Shown here: positions 8,119 through 21,296 of the stretch, in pieces
Layout of the letters: each line of letters starts with the position of its first letter
Position numbering within the stretch: the stretch's first letter is position 1
NCBI RefSeq assembly: GCF_014652575.1
Contig: NZ_BMZB01000004.1
Span: 248,001-312,000, forward strand
Length of the DNA stretch: 64,000 bases
Reading direction: 5' to 3'
From: Asticcacaulis endophyticus
GTDB taxonomy: Bacteria > Pseudomonadota > Alphaproteobacteria > Caulobacterales > Caulobacteraceae
The notes under the pieces: generated by a model
What the model was told of the DNA's origin: nothing
Seen by the model: the letters and a program-made list of their open reading frames with translations, nothing else
Databases searched by the model: none
Program-made: the position numbers and the translations under genes

Positions 8119-8583
8119 ATGACACAGGCGCTTTTGCGTACGTTCGATTTCCTCAGTGAGGTCATGCCGCGTGAGCCGGCATGGCGGGTCATAGGGTCTG
8201 CGGCCCTGTGGCTGAGCGGTGTCCCGGTTGTACCTCTGCCCGCAGATGTCGATGTAGTGGCACCGTTTGAGGTGATTGAGGGCGTGCGCAAAGCTCTACA
8301 GGTGTCATTGCCGGTCGCATCCAGACCTGATGAGCGCTTTCGCTCTCATCCGTTTTTTCAATACAAGCCTGATGGCGGGGTTGTGATTGATTTCATGGGC
8401 GATCTGGAAGTTTTCAGCGGTGAATGGAGTTGCTTGCATTTTGAAAGTTGCGTTTCGATCGGCGAAATTTTCGTGCCTGACCTGCATGAGCAGGTTACTA
8501 TTATGCGTCGGTTTGGCCGACCGAAGGATTTACAACGGATTGAGACGGTTCAGGTTTTCTTGAGTGACTCGTCCTTTGGATGA
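8119..8583 (+). CDS. Nucleotidyltransferase-fold protein (AbiEii/MNT-like), function unknown
   Basis: 154 residues with the layout of the small nucleotidyltransferase superfamily: GSAALWLSG near residue 32, then an aspartate pair in ADVDVVAPF (about 47-55), and a third acidic strand VVIDFMGDLEVF near 100. The ending RPKDLQRIE resembles the RPKDL motif of AbiEii/DUF6036-type proteins. Such proteins act as toxin or antitoxin NTases or have unknown roles; no specific partner can be named. It sits just behind the rplL terminator, possibly on read-through, and its TGA overlaps an ATG of the next open frame (ATGA). Confidence 0.65.
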   Translation: MTQALLRTFDFLSEVMPREPAWRVIGSAALWLSGVPVVPLPADVDVVAPFEVIEGVRKALQVSLPVASRPDERFRSHPFFQYKPDGGVVIDFMGDLEVFSGEWSCLHFESCVSIGEIFVPDLHEQVTIMRRFGRPKDLQRIETVQVFLSDSSFG

Positions 8584-8595
8584 TTTTTAACCATA

Positions 8596-8623
8596 TTGAC
8601 AGGGCGTTTTCATCCGCTACTCT
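8596..8623 (+). promoter_or_regulatory. Putative housekeeping promoter for the membrane-anchored protein gene
   Basis: TTGACAG (8596-8602), a 13-base spacer, then GCTACTCT (8616-8623). This fits the Caulobacter sigma-73 pattern of TTGACGS and GCTANAWC (established consensus). It lies about 75 bases before the GTG at 8700 and within the first codons of the longer reading frame, which argues for the shorter protein. Confidence 0.5.
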
Positions 8624-8699
8624 GTGGATAATTCGGGTGGCGGCAACGACCTGTGAGGGGTTGATAGGGCTGTCGGGATCGCCATGTGGGAGGCGGGCC

Positions 8700-9329
8700 G
8701 TGATAACTTTTAAAAAGCAAGTTAAGTCAGCGATTAAGCGGTTTGTGGCCACACCCTATTTCCTTGGGGTGCTTATCTTTATGTTTGGGGCATGGATTGC
8801 CTTATCCAGTAACGCTTTGGGGGCGGCGACGGTTTTTTGCGGGCAGGGGTGGTTCCGTCCGGTTTGCGCCTATGGCGGGTTGGCCGGTGTGGCGTCACCT
8901 ACCGAAGAACGGTTCTGGGTGGCGGCTTCATCACGCGTGGACGGGGAGGGTTTGCGCCAGTATCTGCGGATTTACCCGGACGGTGAGTTTGCCCGTGAAG
9001 CCGCCCTGCGCCTGCAAACCTGCCGCCGTGTCGAGCGTGAGAACTGGGACGGTGAGGAAAAAACCCTGCCCCTGATGGTCATGACGGCTCTGGTGCCTTC
9101 AGTTTCGCAAGTGGCGGCCAAGGATATTGCCATAGCGTCGGGGAAAACCGATGCGGCGGTCATGTGCCGGAACTACGAGGCCGGTCAGTACCGGCTCAGA
9201 AAGTCAGATGTCCGGCCTGAGCACTGGAGCTGCTCGGCGCGCGGGCGGGGCGTGGTTTGTGGATTTGAAGGCGTCGCGGTCTGTCAGGTTCAGACCCGCT
9301 TTGTCGAGGTTCATGAGGACTGCACATGA
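8700..9329 (+). CDS. Hypothetical single-pass membrane protein with extracytoplasmic domain
   Basis: 209 residues from a GTG preceded by GGGAGG (8688-8693). A basic N-terminus (KKQVKSAIKRF) leads into a hydrophobic helix at about 17-45, so the rest should face the periplasm. The segment EGLRQYLRIYPDGEFAREAALRLQ resembles the short repeat (YL..YPDG..A.EA..RL) found in tails of some TIR- or caspase-domain proteins, but no such catalytic domain is present. The last 60 residues contain several cysteines that could form disulfides. An ATG at 8580 would give 249 residues coupled to the upstream gene. I cannot assign a function. Confidence 0.6.
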   Translation: MITFKKQVKSAIKRFVATPYFLGVLIFMFGAWIALSSNALGAATVFCGQGWFRPVCAYGGLAGVASPTEERFWVAASSRVDGEGLRQYLRIYPDGEFAREAALRLQTCRRVERENWDGEEKTLPLMVMTALVPSVSQVAAKDIAIASGKTDAAVMCRNYEAGQYRLRKSDVRPEHWSCSARGRGVVCGFEGVAVCQVQTRFVEVHEDCT

Positions 9330-9681
9330 TTTCAGTGCGGCTTTCGCGACCTGAAATTTTAATTCTTGACATTTTCAAAAAATATTGAAGATGCCCTCTT
9401 CACAGGCGGGGATAAGTGCGCTATGGCGTGCTCTCTTGGATTGCGACTCGTTTTGCGTTTCGCGCATCCTGCGAATTTACCTGATGGCTGACATTATGCT
9501 CTTTTCGTCGGCGAAGGGTTTGGCTTAGATCGCAAAGCCATAAAAACAAAGCGTCTGAGGTGATTTATCGCTTCATAAAGAGCGGACGCAAGGCAACTTT
9601 TACATCCTTTGGGATGTGACGACACCTTGAACCCCCGGATGTTCTGCATCCGAAATACAGCGTTTCCACGCAAGGACAAAA
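9330..9681 (+). promoter_or_regulatory. rpoB promoter region and structured leader
   Basis: 352 bases without a gene. TTGACA at 9366-9371 could be a -35 element, although the -10 (about 9389) is poor; GCTATGGC near 9420 is another possible -10. Two perfect hairpins lie close to rpoB: ACATCC-TTTG-GGATGT (9602-9617) and CGGATG-TTCTG-CATCCG (9636-9652), the second ending 29 bases before the ATG. Neither has a T run, so they look like leader structures, not terminators. rpoBC therefore probably has its own promoter, independent of rplJL. Confidence 0.45.
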
Positions 9682-12600
9682 ATGGCGCAGTCTTTTACTG
9701 AAAAGAAGCGGATTCGGAAATCTTTCGGCCGTATCCCTGAAGCTATTCGTATGCCGAACCTGATCGAGGTTCAGCGCTCATCTTATGAACAATTTCTGCA
9801 ACGCTTCGTCCGCCCGGTCGAGCGCATTGATGACGGCCTGGAGGCTGTTTTCAAGAGTGTGTTCCCGGTCAAGGATTTTAACGAACGCGCGACGCTGGAA
9901 TATGTGTCCTATGAGTTCGAAGAGCCCAAGTACGACGTTGAAGAGTGTATCCAGCGCGATATCACCTATGCTGCACCGCTGAAGGTCAAGCTGCGTCTGA
10001 TCGTGTTTGAAACCGACGAAGATACCGGCGCCCGCTCCGTTAAGGACATTAAGGAGCAGGACGTTTACATGGGCGATATCCCGCTCATGACCGATAAGGG
10101 CACCTTTGTCGTCAACGGCACTGAGCGCGTTATCGTCTCCCAGATGCACCGCTCTCCCGGCGTGTTCTTCGATCACGATAAGGGCAAGACCCACTCTTCG
10201 GGTAAGCTGTTGTTCGGTGCACGTATCATCCCTTACCGCGGTTCGTGGCTCGACTTTGAATTCGATGCCAAGGACGTGGTCTATGTCCGTATCGATCGTC
10301 GCCGTAAGCTGCCGGCGACCACCTTCCTGCAGGCGCTTGGCCTTGATGGCGAAGAAATCCTCACGACCTTTTACGATGTCGTGCCCTATGAGAAAAAAGA
10401 TACCGGTTTTGTCACGCCTTATAAGGCTGAGCGCTGGCGCGGTGTGAAGCCGGAGTTTGACCTGGTTGATGCTGATACCGGCGAAGTGATCGCTCAGGCG
10501 GGCACCAAGATTTCGGCCCGTACGGCTAAGAAGCTGGCTGACGGTGGTGTGAAATCGTTGCTGCTGTCTGAAAATGCCCTGAACGGTCGTTATCTGGCGC
10601 GTGACGCCGTCAACTTCCAGACCGGTGAAATCTACGCCGAAGCCGGTGATGAGCTTGATGCGGTTGCCATCAAGACGCTCGAAGAAAACGGTTTCTCGAC
10701 CGTGGACGTGCTTGATATCGACCATGTCACGGTTGGGCCTTACATGCGCTCAACCCTGCGCGTCGATAAGAACTCGTCGCGCGAAGACGCTCTGTTTGAC
10801 GTTTACCGCGTCATGCGTCCGGGTGAGCCGCCCACCATCGAAGCGGCTGAGGCTATGTTCAATAGCCTGTTCTTCGATATGGAGCGTTACGATCTGTCCA
10901 GCGTCGGTCGCGTCAAGATGAACATGCGTCTTGAGCAGTCGGTGGCCGATGATGTCCGCGTCCTGCGCAAAGATGATATCCTGAGCATCCTTAAGATCCT
11001 TGTCGGTCTGCGCGATGGCCGCGGTGAAATCGACGATATCGACAACCTCGGTAACCGTCGTGTCCGTTCGGTCGGTGAATTGCTGGAAAACCAGTACCGC
11101 GTCGGTCTGCTGCGTATGGAGCGCGCCATTAAGGAGCGTATGTCGTCGGTCGATATCGACACCGTCATGCCGCATGATCTGATTAACGCAAAGCCAGCGG
11201 CTGCCGCCGTGCGTGAATTCTTCGGCTCATCGCAGTTGTCGCAGTTCATGGACCAAACCAACCCGCTGTCGGAAATCACCCATAAGCGCCGTCTGTCGGC
11301 CTTGGGCCCTGGCGGTCTGACCCGTGAGCGCGCGGGCTTTGAAGTCCGCGACGTTCACCCGACCCACTATGGCCGTATCTGCCCGATTGAAACACCGGAA
11401 GGCCCGAACATCGGCCTGATCAACTCGCTGGCTACCCATGCCCGTGTCAATAAGTACGGCTTTATTGAATCGCCGTACCGTAAGGTCATTGACGGCGCGG
11501 TGCAGGAAGAGGTCGTCTACATGTCGGCCATGGAAGAATCCAAGCACACCATCGCTCAGGCGAACGTGCCGATCATCAAAGGCCATCTGGGCGACGATCT
11601 GATGACCGTCCGTATCAACGGCGATGTCACCCTGTCAGGTAAAGACCAAATCGACTATATGGACGTGTCGCCTAAGCAGGTGGTATCGGTCGCTGCGGCC
11701 CTGATCCCCTTCCTTGAAAACGATGACGCCAACCGCGCCCTCATGGGCTCGAACATGCAGCGTCAGGCCGTGCCTCTGGTCAAGGCGGACGCTCCGTTCG
11801 TCGGCACCGGCATGGAAGAAGTTGTGGCCCGCGATTCCGGTGCTACCATTGCTGCCCGCCGCACCGGTGTGGTTGAGCAGGTGGATGCGACCCGTATCGT
11901 GGTTCGCGCTACCGAAGAAACCGATCCGACCAAGCCGGGCGTTGACATCTATCGCCTGTCGAAGTTCCAGCGCTCGAACCAGAACACCTGTATCAACCAG
12001 CGCCCGATCGTAAAGGTCGGCGACAAAGTGGTCGCTCATGACATCATTGCTGACGGTCCATCGACCGACCTCGGTGATCTGGCTCTGGGCCGTAACGTGC
12101 TCGTGGCCTTCATGCCGTGGAACGGTTACAACTTCGAAGACTCGATCCTGATTTCCGAGCGCATCGTGCGTGATGACATCTTCACTTCTATCCACCTGGA
12201 AGAGTTTGAAGTCATGGCCCGCGATACCAAGCTTGGGCCAGAAGAAATCACCCGCGACATTCCAAACGTCGGTGAAGAAGCCCTGCGTAACCTCGACGAG
12301 GCCGGTATTGTGGCCATTGGCGCCGAAGTTCAGCCAGGCGACATTCTGGTCGGTAAGGTCACGCCAAAGGGCGAAAGCCCGATGACGCCGGAAGAAAAGC
12401 TTCTGCGCGCTATCTTTGGTGAAAAGGCGTCTGACGTGCGCGATACCTCGCTTCGTCTGCCGCCGGGTGTTGCCGGTACGATCGTTGAAGTGCGTGTGTT
12501 CAACCGTCACGGCGTTGAAAAAGACGAGCGCGCGCTGGCGATTGAACGTCACGAGATTGAGCGTCTGGGCAAGGACCGCGATGACGAACTGTCGATCCTT

Positions 12601-13758
12601 GAGCGCAACATCTATGGCCGTCTGAAGGACATCGTCCTCGGTAAGGTCGCCATTTCCGGGCCGAAGGGCATGGGGCGTGGTGAAATCACCGAAGAGAAGC
12701 TGGCTGAGGTCTCCAAAGGCCTGTGGTGGCAGATCGCCCTCGAAGACGAAAAGATCATGGGCGAGCTCGAGGCCATGAACCGTCAGTTCACCGAGGCGCG
12801 CAAGCGTCTGGACCGTCGCTTTGAGGACAAGGTTGAAAAGCTGCAACGCGGTGACGAACTGCCGCCGGGCGTCATGAAGATGGTCAAGGTCTTCGTGGCC
12901 GTGAAGCGCAAGCTGCAACCGGGCGACAAGATGGCCGGCCGTCACGGCAACAAGGGGGTTATCTCCAAGATTCTTCCTGTCGAAGACATGCCGTTCCTCG
13001 CCGATGGTGAGCACGTTGATATCGTGCTGAACCCGCTGGGCGTGCCGTCGCGCATGAACGTCGGTCAGATCTTTGAAACCCACCTCGGTTGGGCCTGTGC
13101 TAACGTCGGCAAGCAAATCGCCAACCTGCTCGAAGACTGGCAGAATGGCGGTCAGAAGCAGGCGTTGATCGATCACCTGCGTGGTGTCTATGGTCAGGAA
13201 CAGGAGCTTCCGGATACGGAAGAAGGCCTGATTGAACTGGCTAAGAACCTGTCGCGCGGTGTGCCGATTGCAACCCCGGTCTTTGATGGCGCTCACATTG
13301 ACGACATTGAAGATATGCTGGAGTTTGCCGGTCTTGATCGTTCCGGTCAGTCGATCCTGTTCGACGGTTTGACGGGTGAGCAGTTCAAGCGTCCAGTCAC
13401 GGTTGGCATCATCTACATGCTGAAGCTGCACCACCTGGTCGACGACAAGATCCACGCCCGTTCTATCGGGCCATACTCGCTCGTCACCCAGCAGCCGCTG
13501 GGCGGTAAGGCGCAGTTCGGCGGTCAGCGCTTCGGGGAAATGGAGGTCTGGGCTCTGGAAGCTTATGGTGCCGCCTATACCCTGCAGGAAATGCTGACCG
13601 TCAAGTCGGATGATGTCGCCGGTCGTACTAAGGTTTATGAAGCCATCGTCCGTGGCGATGACAGCTTCGAGGCCGGTATCCCGGAAAGCTTCAACGTCCT
13701 GATCAAGGAAATGCGATCTTTAGGTCTAAATGTCGAGTTGGAGAATGGTCAGGGCTAA
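9682..13758 (+). CDS. rpoB: DNA-directed RNA polymerase subunit beta
   Basis: Beta subunit of RNA polymerase, 1358 residues, full length for alphaproteobacteria. The rifampicin pocket (about residues 512-577) reads [19 protein letters not shown] and [11 protein letters not shown]. The residues equivalent to E. coli D516, H526 and S531 are all wild type, so target-based rifampicin resistance is not expected. The catalytic-face motif [10 protein letters not shown] lies near residue 1080. AAGGA precedes the ATG. rpoC follows after 105 bases that contain strong hairpins. Confidence 0.99.
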   Translation: MAQSFTEKKRIRKSFGRIPEAIRMPNLIEVQRSSYEQFLQRFVRPVERIDDGLEAVFKSVFPVKDFNERATLEYVSYEFEEPKYDVEECIQRDITYAAPLKVKLRLIVFETDEDTGARSVKDIKEQDVYMGDIPLMTDKGTFVVNGTERVIVSQMHRSPGVFFDHDKGKTHSSGKLLFGARIIPYRGSWLDFEFDAKDVVYVRIDRRRKLPATTFLQALGLDGEEILTTFYDVVPYEKKDTGFVTPYKAERWRGVKPEFDLVDADTGEVIAQAGTKISARTAKKLADGGVKSLLLSENALNGRYLARDAVNFQTGEIYAEAGDELDAVAIKTLEENGFSTVDVLDIDHVTVGPYMRSTLRVDKNSSREDALFDVYRVMRPGEPPTIEAAEAMFNSLFFDMERYDLSSVGRVKMNMRLEQSVADDVRVLRKDDILSILKILVGLRDGRGEIDDIDNLGNRRVRSVGELLENQYRVGLLRMERAIKERMSSVDIDTVMPHDLINAKPAAAAVREFFGSSQLSQFMDQTNPLSEITHKRRLSALGPGGLTRERAGFEVRDVHPTHYGRICPIETPEGPNIGLINSLATHARVNKYGFIESPYRKVIDGAVQEEVVYMSAMEESKHTIAQANVPIIKGHLGDDLMTVRINGDVTLSGKDQIDYMDVSPKQVVSVAAALIPFLENDDANRALMGSNMQRQAVPLVKADAPFVGTGMEEVVARDSGATIAARRTGVVEQVDATRIVVRATEETDPTKPGVDIYRLSKFQRSNQNTCINQRPIVKVGDKVVAHDIIADGPSTDLGDLALGRNVLVAFMPWNGYNFEDSILISERIVRDDIFTSIHLEEFEVMARDTKLGPEEITRDIPNVGEEALRNLDEAGIVAIGAEVQPGDILVGKVTPKGESPMTPEEKLLRAIFGEKASDVRDTSLRLPPGVAGTIVEVRVFNRHGVEKDERALAIERHEIERLGKDRDDELSILERNIYGRLKDIVLGKVAISGPKGMGRGEITEEKLAEVSKGLWWQIALEDEKIMGELEAMNRQFTEARKRLDRRFEDKVEKLQRGDELPPGVMKMVKVFVAVKRKLQPGDKMAGRHGNKGVISKILPVEDMPFLADGEHVDIVLNPLGVPSRMNVGQIFETHLGWACANVGKQIANLLEDWQNGGQKQALIDHLRGVYGQEQELPDTEEGLIELAKNLSRGVPIATPVFDGAHIDDIEDMLEFAGLDRSGQSILFDGLTGEQFKRPVTVGIIYMLKLHHLVDDKIHARSIGPYSLVTQQPLGGKAQFGGQRFGEMEVWALEAYGAAYTLQEMLTVKSDDVAGRTKVYEAIVRGDDSFEAGIPESFNVLIKEMRSLGLNVELENGQG

Positions 13759-13863
13759 CCCTCAAAAGGGTAATCCTTAAAAGGGGCAGGGGAACCTGCC
13801 CCGCCATCACCTGATCGACCTTTAATTTTAGGGGTGCCCGAGGCACCCACATGGAGCAACTGG
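13759..13863 (+). promoter_or_regulatory. rpoB-rpoC intercistronic region with stacked hairpins
   Basis: Two perfect stems lie in 105 bases: GGGGCAGG-GGAA-CCTGCCCC (13783-13802) and GGGTGCC-CGA-GGCACCC (13832-13848). A small CCCT-CAAA-AGGG stem sits just after the rpoB stop. None is followed by a T run. The last stem ends three bases before the GGAG ribosome site of rpoC, so folding could set RNase cleavage or rpoC translation and thereby the beta:beta' ratio (inference). Confidence 0.6.
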
Positions 13864-18048
<4,185 letters not shown>

Positions 18049-18110
18049 CCAAGGTGTTAACACCCTGGACCCGGGAACTGGCGTATTGAACGCCATTGGG
18101 TAAGTCATAA

Positions 18111-18144
18111 AAAACCCCTGAGTGTCTGCACTCAGGGGTTTTTC
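18111..18144. terminator. Strong terminator after rpoC, probably bidirectional
   Basis: A perfect 14-bp stem, AAAACCCCTGAGTG (18111-18124) with CACTCAGGGGTTTT (18129-18142), and loop TCTG. T follows on the plus strand and the A run gives a T run on the minus strand, so it can also end the convergent methyltransferase transcript whose stop is at 18178. Confidence 0.92.
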
Positions 18145-18177
18145 GTCTCTAATGTTTACAAGGTCTGGCTGCCGCCA

Positions 18178-18885
18178 TTAGTATGGCTTCTGTGCCTTAT
18201 GAATGGCGACTATGCCCAATGTCAGAGGGCGAAAGCTAACAGCTTCAAACCCCTTGTTGCGCAATTGGTCTGCGAACTCCGGGCCATCCGGAAAGTCATG
18301 GATGCCACGCAATAAATAACTATAGGCCGATGGATCACCCTTAGCGATGATGCGACCCATAACCGGCAGGCACATGTTCATATAGGCCAGATACATTGCC
18401 TGAAGCGGGGGCCAGCCTATGCGCGACGCCTCAATATTGAGAAAAATACCGCCGGGTTTAAGGCAGCGAAATAATTCGCTTAACGCCCGATCACGGTCGA
18501 TAATTTTCATACCGAACGCCATGCTGATCACATCATAGCGGTTGTCAGGAATATCGCGCATATCGCAGGCATCGACAATTGAGAATGCCGCATTGTATTG
18601 GGTCAGTTTTGTGCGCGCCACGTCCAGCATGGGCGCACAAATATCCGTCACATCAACACGACCTGAGCGAACCCCTGATTTTAGAACTCGCGCCGGAATA
18701 TCACCTGTGCCGGAGGCGAGATCGAGCCAGTCACCGCTGACTGAGGCGACTTCCGCCGCAAAGGCCCGCTTCCATAGCCGTTGAATGTAAACGCTAAAAT
18801 AGTCGCAATAACGGTCATAATCCTCGGCAATACGGGCGAAGACGTTGTCATCAGCGGGTTCAAAGCGCGCGGGGTTGTCCGTCAT
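18178..18885 (-). CDS. UbiE/COQ5-family SAM-dependent methyltransferase
   Basis: 235 residues from an ATG at 18885 that overlaps the upstream stop as ATGA, indicating translational coupling. The SAM-binding motif I is LDLASGTGDIP (about 54-64), and the AFGMKIIDR and GIFLNIEASR strands follow; the end PLTLGIVAIHKAQ matches the UbiE/MenG family, which methylates quinone rings. The motif differs from the usual DVAGGTGD of true ubiquinone UbiE, so it may act on another substrate. The frame could open 13 codons earlier (18924), but coupling favours 18885. Its coupled partner is a flavoprotein and an SCP2 gene is divergent next door. Confidence 0.75.
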   Translation of the reverse strand: MTDNPARFEPADDNVFARIAEDYDRYCDYFSVYIQRLWKRAFAAEVASVSGDWLDLASGTGDIPARVLKSGVRSGRVDVTDICAPMLDVARTKLTQYNAAFSIVDACDMRDIPDNRYDVISMAFGMKIIDRDRALSELFRCLKPGGIFLNIEASRIGWPPLQAMYLAYMNMCLPVMGRIIAKGDPSAYSYLLRGIHDFPDGPEFADQLRNKGFEAVSFRPLTLGIVAIHKAQKPY

Positions 18886-20075
18886 ATAGCCTGACCGGCC
18901 GCCCAGCCCGATGACCACGCCCATTGGAAGTTATAGCCACCCAGCCAGCCGGTGACATCGAGCGCTTCGCCCACGAAGTATAGTCCCGCACACAATTGGC
19001 TTTCAAAGGTCTGCGAAGAGATATCCTTGGTGTCGATGCCGCCGAGCGTGACTTCGGCCGTGCGGTAGCCTTCGGTGCCGTCTGGGATCAGGCTCCATGG
19101 CTGAATGTGGGACAATATACCCTTGATCTTCACATCGGACATATCCGCGATCTTGGTCTCGTTCGTTTCAGCACTAAGACCCTGAGCGGCCATGATTTTC
19201 TCTGCCAGACGACGCGGCAGGATTTCAAACAGGGCCGTGTGCAGAGATTGGCGGGTTTTGCGCTTAGCCCGGAACCACTCCATCAGATCCATATCAGGGC
19301 GAAGGTCGATCTCAAGCGTTTGGCCCATCTGCCAGTAGTTGGAAATTTGCAGTATAGCCGGGCCGGACAGGCCGCGGTGGGTGAACAAAAAGCCGTCTTC
19401 AAACTTGGTCTTGCCGACTTTAACGCGCGCCTGCATCGACACACCGGCCAGACCCAGAGCCTGAAGCTTATCTGGGCTCAGGGTCAGGGGCACCAGTCCT
19501 GCCCGCATCGGGGTGATAGTGTGGCCGAACTGCTTGGCGGTCTCATAGGCAAAGGGCGACCCCAGTTTCGGGATCGACAGACCGCCGGTGGCGATGACCA
19601 CCTTTTTAGCGTTGACGGTTTCATTGGTCGTGGTGATTTCAAAACCGGCGTCGTTTTTAGTAATCGCGGTGATGGCCGTTTGCAGCCACAGTTCGCCGCC
19701 ATTATCGCGCAGTTCATTAAGCAGCATGTCGATGATGTCCATCGCGGACTCATCACAGAACAACTGCCCCTCGGTCTTTTCATGATAGGCAATTTTGTGG
19801 CGCTCGACCATGCTTACGAAATCGCGCGGTGTGTAGCGCTTTAAAGCCGAAATGCAAAAACGCGGGTTTTGCGACAGGTAGTTGTGCGAATGGGCGCGCA
19901 GGTGGGTGAAGTTACAGCGCCCACCGCCGGAGATGCGAATCTTTTCGGCCGGGGCGTCAGCCTGCTCCAGCACGACGACTTTTTTTCCACGTTTCGCGGC
20001 TTCGATGGCGCACATGAGGCCTGCGGCACCGGCACCAATAATGGCAGCATCATAGTATTTTGGGGAAGAGGACAT
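18882..20075 (-). CDS. BaiN/HI0933-like NAD(P)/FAD-dependent oxidoreductase
   Basis: 397-residue flavoprotein. The N-terminal dinucleotide fold has GAGAAGLMCA at about 14-23, then SGGGRCNFTH (about 49-58), characteristic of the HI0933/YhiN/BaiN family, and the C-terminal GWLGGYNFQWAWSSGW that closes over the FAD. Family members act on unsaturated or steroid-like substrates (BaiN) or have no known substrate; none can be assigned here. It is first in a two-gene unit with the UbiE-family methyltransferase and is divergent from the SCP2 gene across 104 bases. Confidence 0.85.
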   Translation of the reverse strand: MSSSPKYYDAAIIGAGAAGLMCAIEAAKRGKKVVVLEQADAPAEKIRISGGGRCNFTHLRAHSHNYLSQNPRFCISALKRYTPRDFVSMVERHKIAYHEKTEGQLFCDESAMDIIDMLLNELRDNGGELWLQTAITAITKNDAGFEITTTNETVNAKKVVIATGGLSIPKLGSPFAYETAKQFGHTITPMRAGLVPLTLSPDKLQALGLAGVSMQARVKVGKTKFEDGFLFTHRGLSGPAILQISNYWQMGQTLEIDLRPDMDLMEWFRAKRKTRQSLHTALFEILPRRLAEKIMAAQGLSAETNETKIADMSDVKIKGILSHIQPWSLIPDGTEGYRTAEVTLGGIDTKDISSQTFESQLCAGLYFVGEALDVTGWLGGYNFQWAWSSGWAAGQAI

Positions 20076-20179
20076 GAAATCTCAAAAAATTGCGACGCCT
20101 TACGCGGCGTCATACTTGTTCTGCCGAAAATCCGGCGTAAGGTCGCAGCCACCTATATAAGCCTGTTCAGGAGGATACC

Positions 20180-20485
20180 ATGTCCGATTTGGCCACCATC
20201 ACAGAAAAAATCAAATCTTCGGTCGGAGAGGACTCCGGTTTGGGGAAAATCGTCAAGCTAGACTTCGGTGATGCCGGTAAAATCCTGATTAACGCCGCTC
20301 AGGTGCCCAATGTGGTCAGCAACGACGATGGCGCGGCTGATACCACGGTCATCATCGGACTGGATGATCTGATCGCTATGGCCAAGGGCCAGCTTGACCC
20401 GATGATGGCCTTCATGCAGGGCAAGATGAAGATCCTTGGCGACATGAGTGTCGCGCAGAAACTGGCGCCGTTGCTGAAGGGCTAA
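20180..20485 (+). CDS. SCP2 sterol-binding domain protein
   Basis: 101 residues forming a single SCP2 fold, with the hydrophobic-pocket signature (TTVIIGLDDLIAMAKGQLDP, and FMQGKMKILGDMSVAQKL near the end). Such proteins bind lipids or quinone intermediates; UbiJ of E. coli has a related domain and is encoded beside ubiE, so the neighbouring UbiE-family gene makes a quinone or lipid role attractive (inference). A perfect AGGAGG (20169-20174) precedes the ATG. A palindromic element directly follows the stop. Confidence 0.88.
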   Translation: MSDLATITEKIKSSVGEDSGLGKIVKLDFGDAGKILINAAQVPNVVSNDDGAADTTVIIGLDDLIAMAKGQLDPMMAFMQGKMKILGDMSVAQKLAPLLKG

Positions 20486-20527
20486 GCGCATTCCAAAAAG
20501 TGTTAGCGGTTTTTGGATCAAATGCGC
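20486..20527. repeat. Palindromic intergenic element, copy 1
   Basis: Nested palindrome starting at the base after the SCP2 stop. The outer arms are GCGCATT (20486-20492) and AATGCGC (20521-20527); the inner arms are CCAAAAA (20493-20499) and TTTTTGG (20510-20516). The central bases read GTGTTAGCG. The same design, inverted and with different arm sequences, occurs at 57843-57887. It sits between convergent genes and could also end transcription both ways. Confidence 0.75.
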
Positions 20528-20537
20528 GTCTGAAAAA

Positions 20538-21224
20538 CTAACCCGGCCCCGACGTATTGGCTTTAGAATGAGCAATCACCCGATCCGCCACATATGGGTT
20601 TGACTGACGCTCCGCATGAAAGCTCGACATTGGGCCGTGTCCAGGTACGAATTGCACATCCCCCAGCGGCCACAACCGCGTGGTAATAGCGTTGATTAGA
20701 TCAGCGTGATTGCCGCGCGGAAAATCCGTGCGGCCAATTGAGCCCTTAAACAGGACATCACCGACCTGTGCGAAATTCGACGGCCGGTGGAAGAAAACGA
20801 CATGGCCGGGTGTGTGGCCGGGGCAGTGATAAACTTCCCATTCAGTTTCGCCCAGTGTGACCGTATCGCCGTTTTCCAGCCAGCGGTCGGTTTCAAACAC
20901 CCGCATACCTTCTACGCCGTAGCGCTGACCGGCTTCGGGGATACGATCAATCCAGAACTGATCGTCACGGTGAGGGCCTTCGATCGTCGCCCCCGTGCGT
21001 TCTTTAAGCTCCGAAGCGCCGCCAGCATGATCGGCATGGCCGTGGGTGATCCATATCTTATCGACGCTCAACCCGCGCCGGTTGATTTCCCCCAGCACAG
21101 CCTCAAGGTCACCGCCCGGATCGATCACCGCGCATTTGTTGGTCTTCGTACACCAGACGACTGTGCAGTTTTGCTGTAGCGGGGTGACGGGCGCGACAAA
21201 CAGGCGGATAGGGGCATCGGACAC
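20538..21224 (-). CDS. MBL-fold metallo-hydrolase (glyoxalase II-like, YcbL type)
   Basis: 228 residues with the metal-binding motif HGHADH at 61-66, further ligands in CPGHTPGH (about 131-138) and GDVLF, and a terminal VPGHGP. The family includes type II glyoxalases and thioester hydrolases that use two zinc or iron ions; YcbL-type proteins are the closest by memory. The start is GTG at 21224 preceded, on the minus strand, by AGGAG at seven bases. Possible substrates are hydroxyacyl-glutathione or similar thioesters. Confidence 0.85.
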   Translation of the reverse strand: MSDAPIRLFVAPVTPLQQNCTVVWCTKTNKCAVIDPGGDLEAVLGEINRRGLSVDKIWITHGHADHAGGASELKERTGATIEGPHRDDQFWIDRIPEAGQRYGVEGMRVFETDRWLENGDTVTLGETEWEVYHCPGHTPGHVVFFHRPSNFAQVGDVLFKGSIGRTDFPRGNHADLINAITTRLWPLGDVQFVPGHGPMSSFHAERQSNPYVADRVIAHSKANTSGPG

Positions 21225-21234
21225 AGGCGGACTC

Positions 21235-21274
21235 CTAAAGAAAAGGCCTCTGTGTTCTAAAACACAGAGGCCTT
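21235..21274 (-). terminator. Terminator of the amino-acid permease gene
   Basis: A perfect 14-bp stem, AAGGCCTCTGTGTT (21243-21256) with AACACAGAGGCCTT (21261-21274). On the minus strand it is followed by TTTTCTTT, placing it 23 bases after the permease stop and just before the ribosome site of the metallo-hydrolase gene. Confidence 0.9.
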
Positions 21275-21296
21275 AAACTCTACAGGAGATTACATC

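Noticed and set aside
8580-8699. Upstream extension of the membrane protein to an ATG overlapping the NTase stop
   Set aside because: Coupling is possible, but a promoter-like TTGACAG/GCTACTCT lies inside it and a well-placed GGGAGG precedes the GTG at 8700; the shorter form was preferred.
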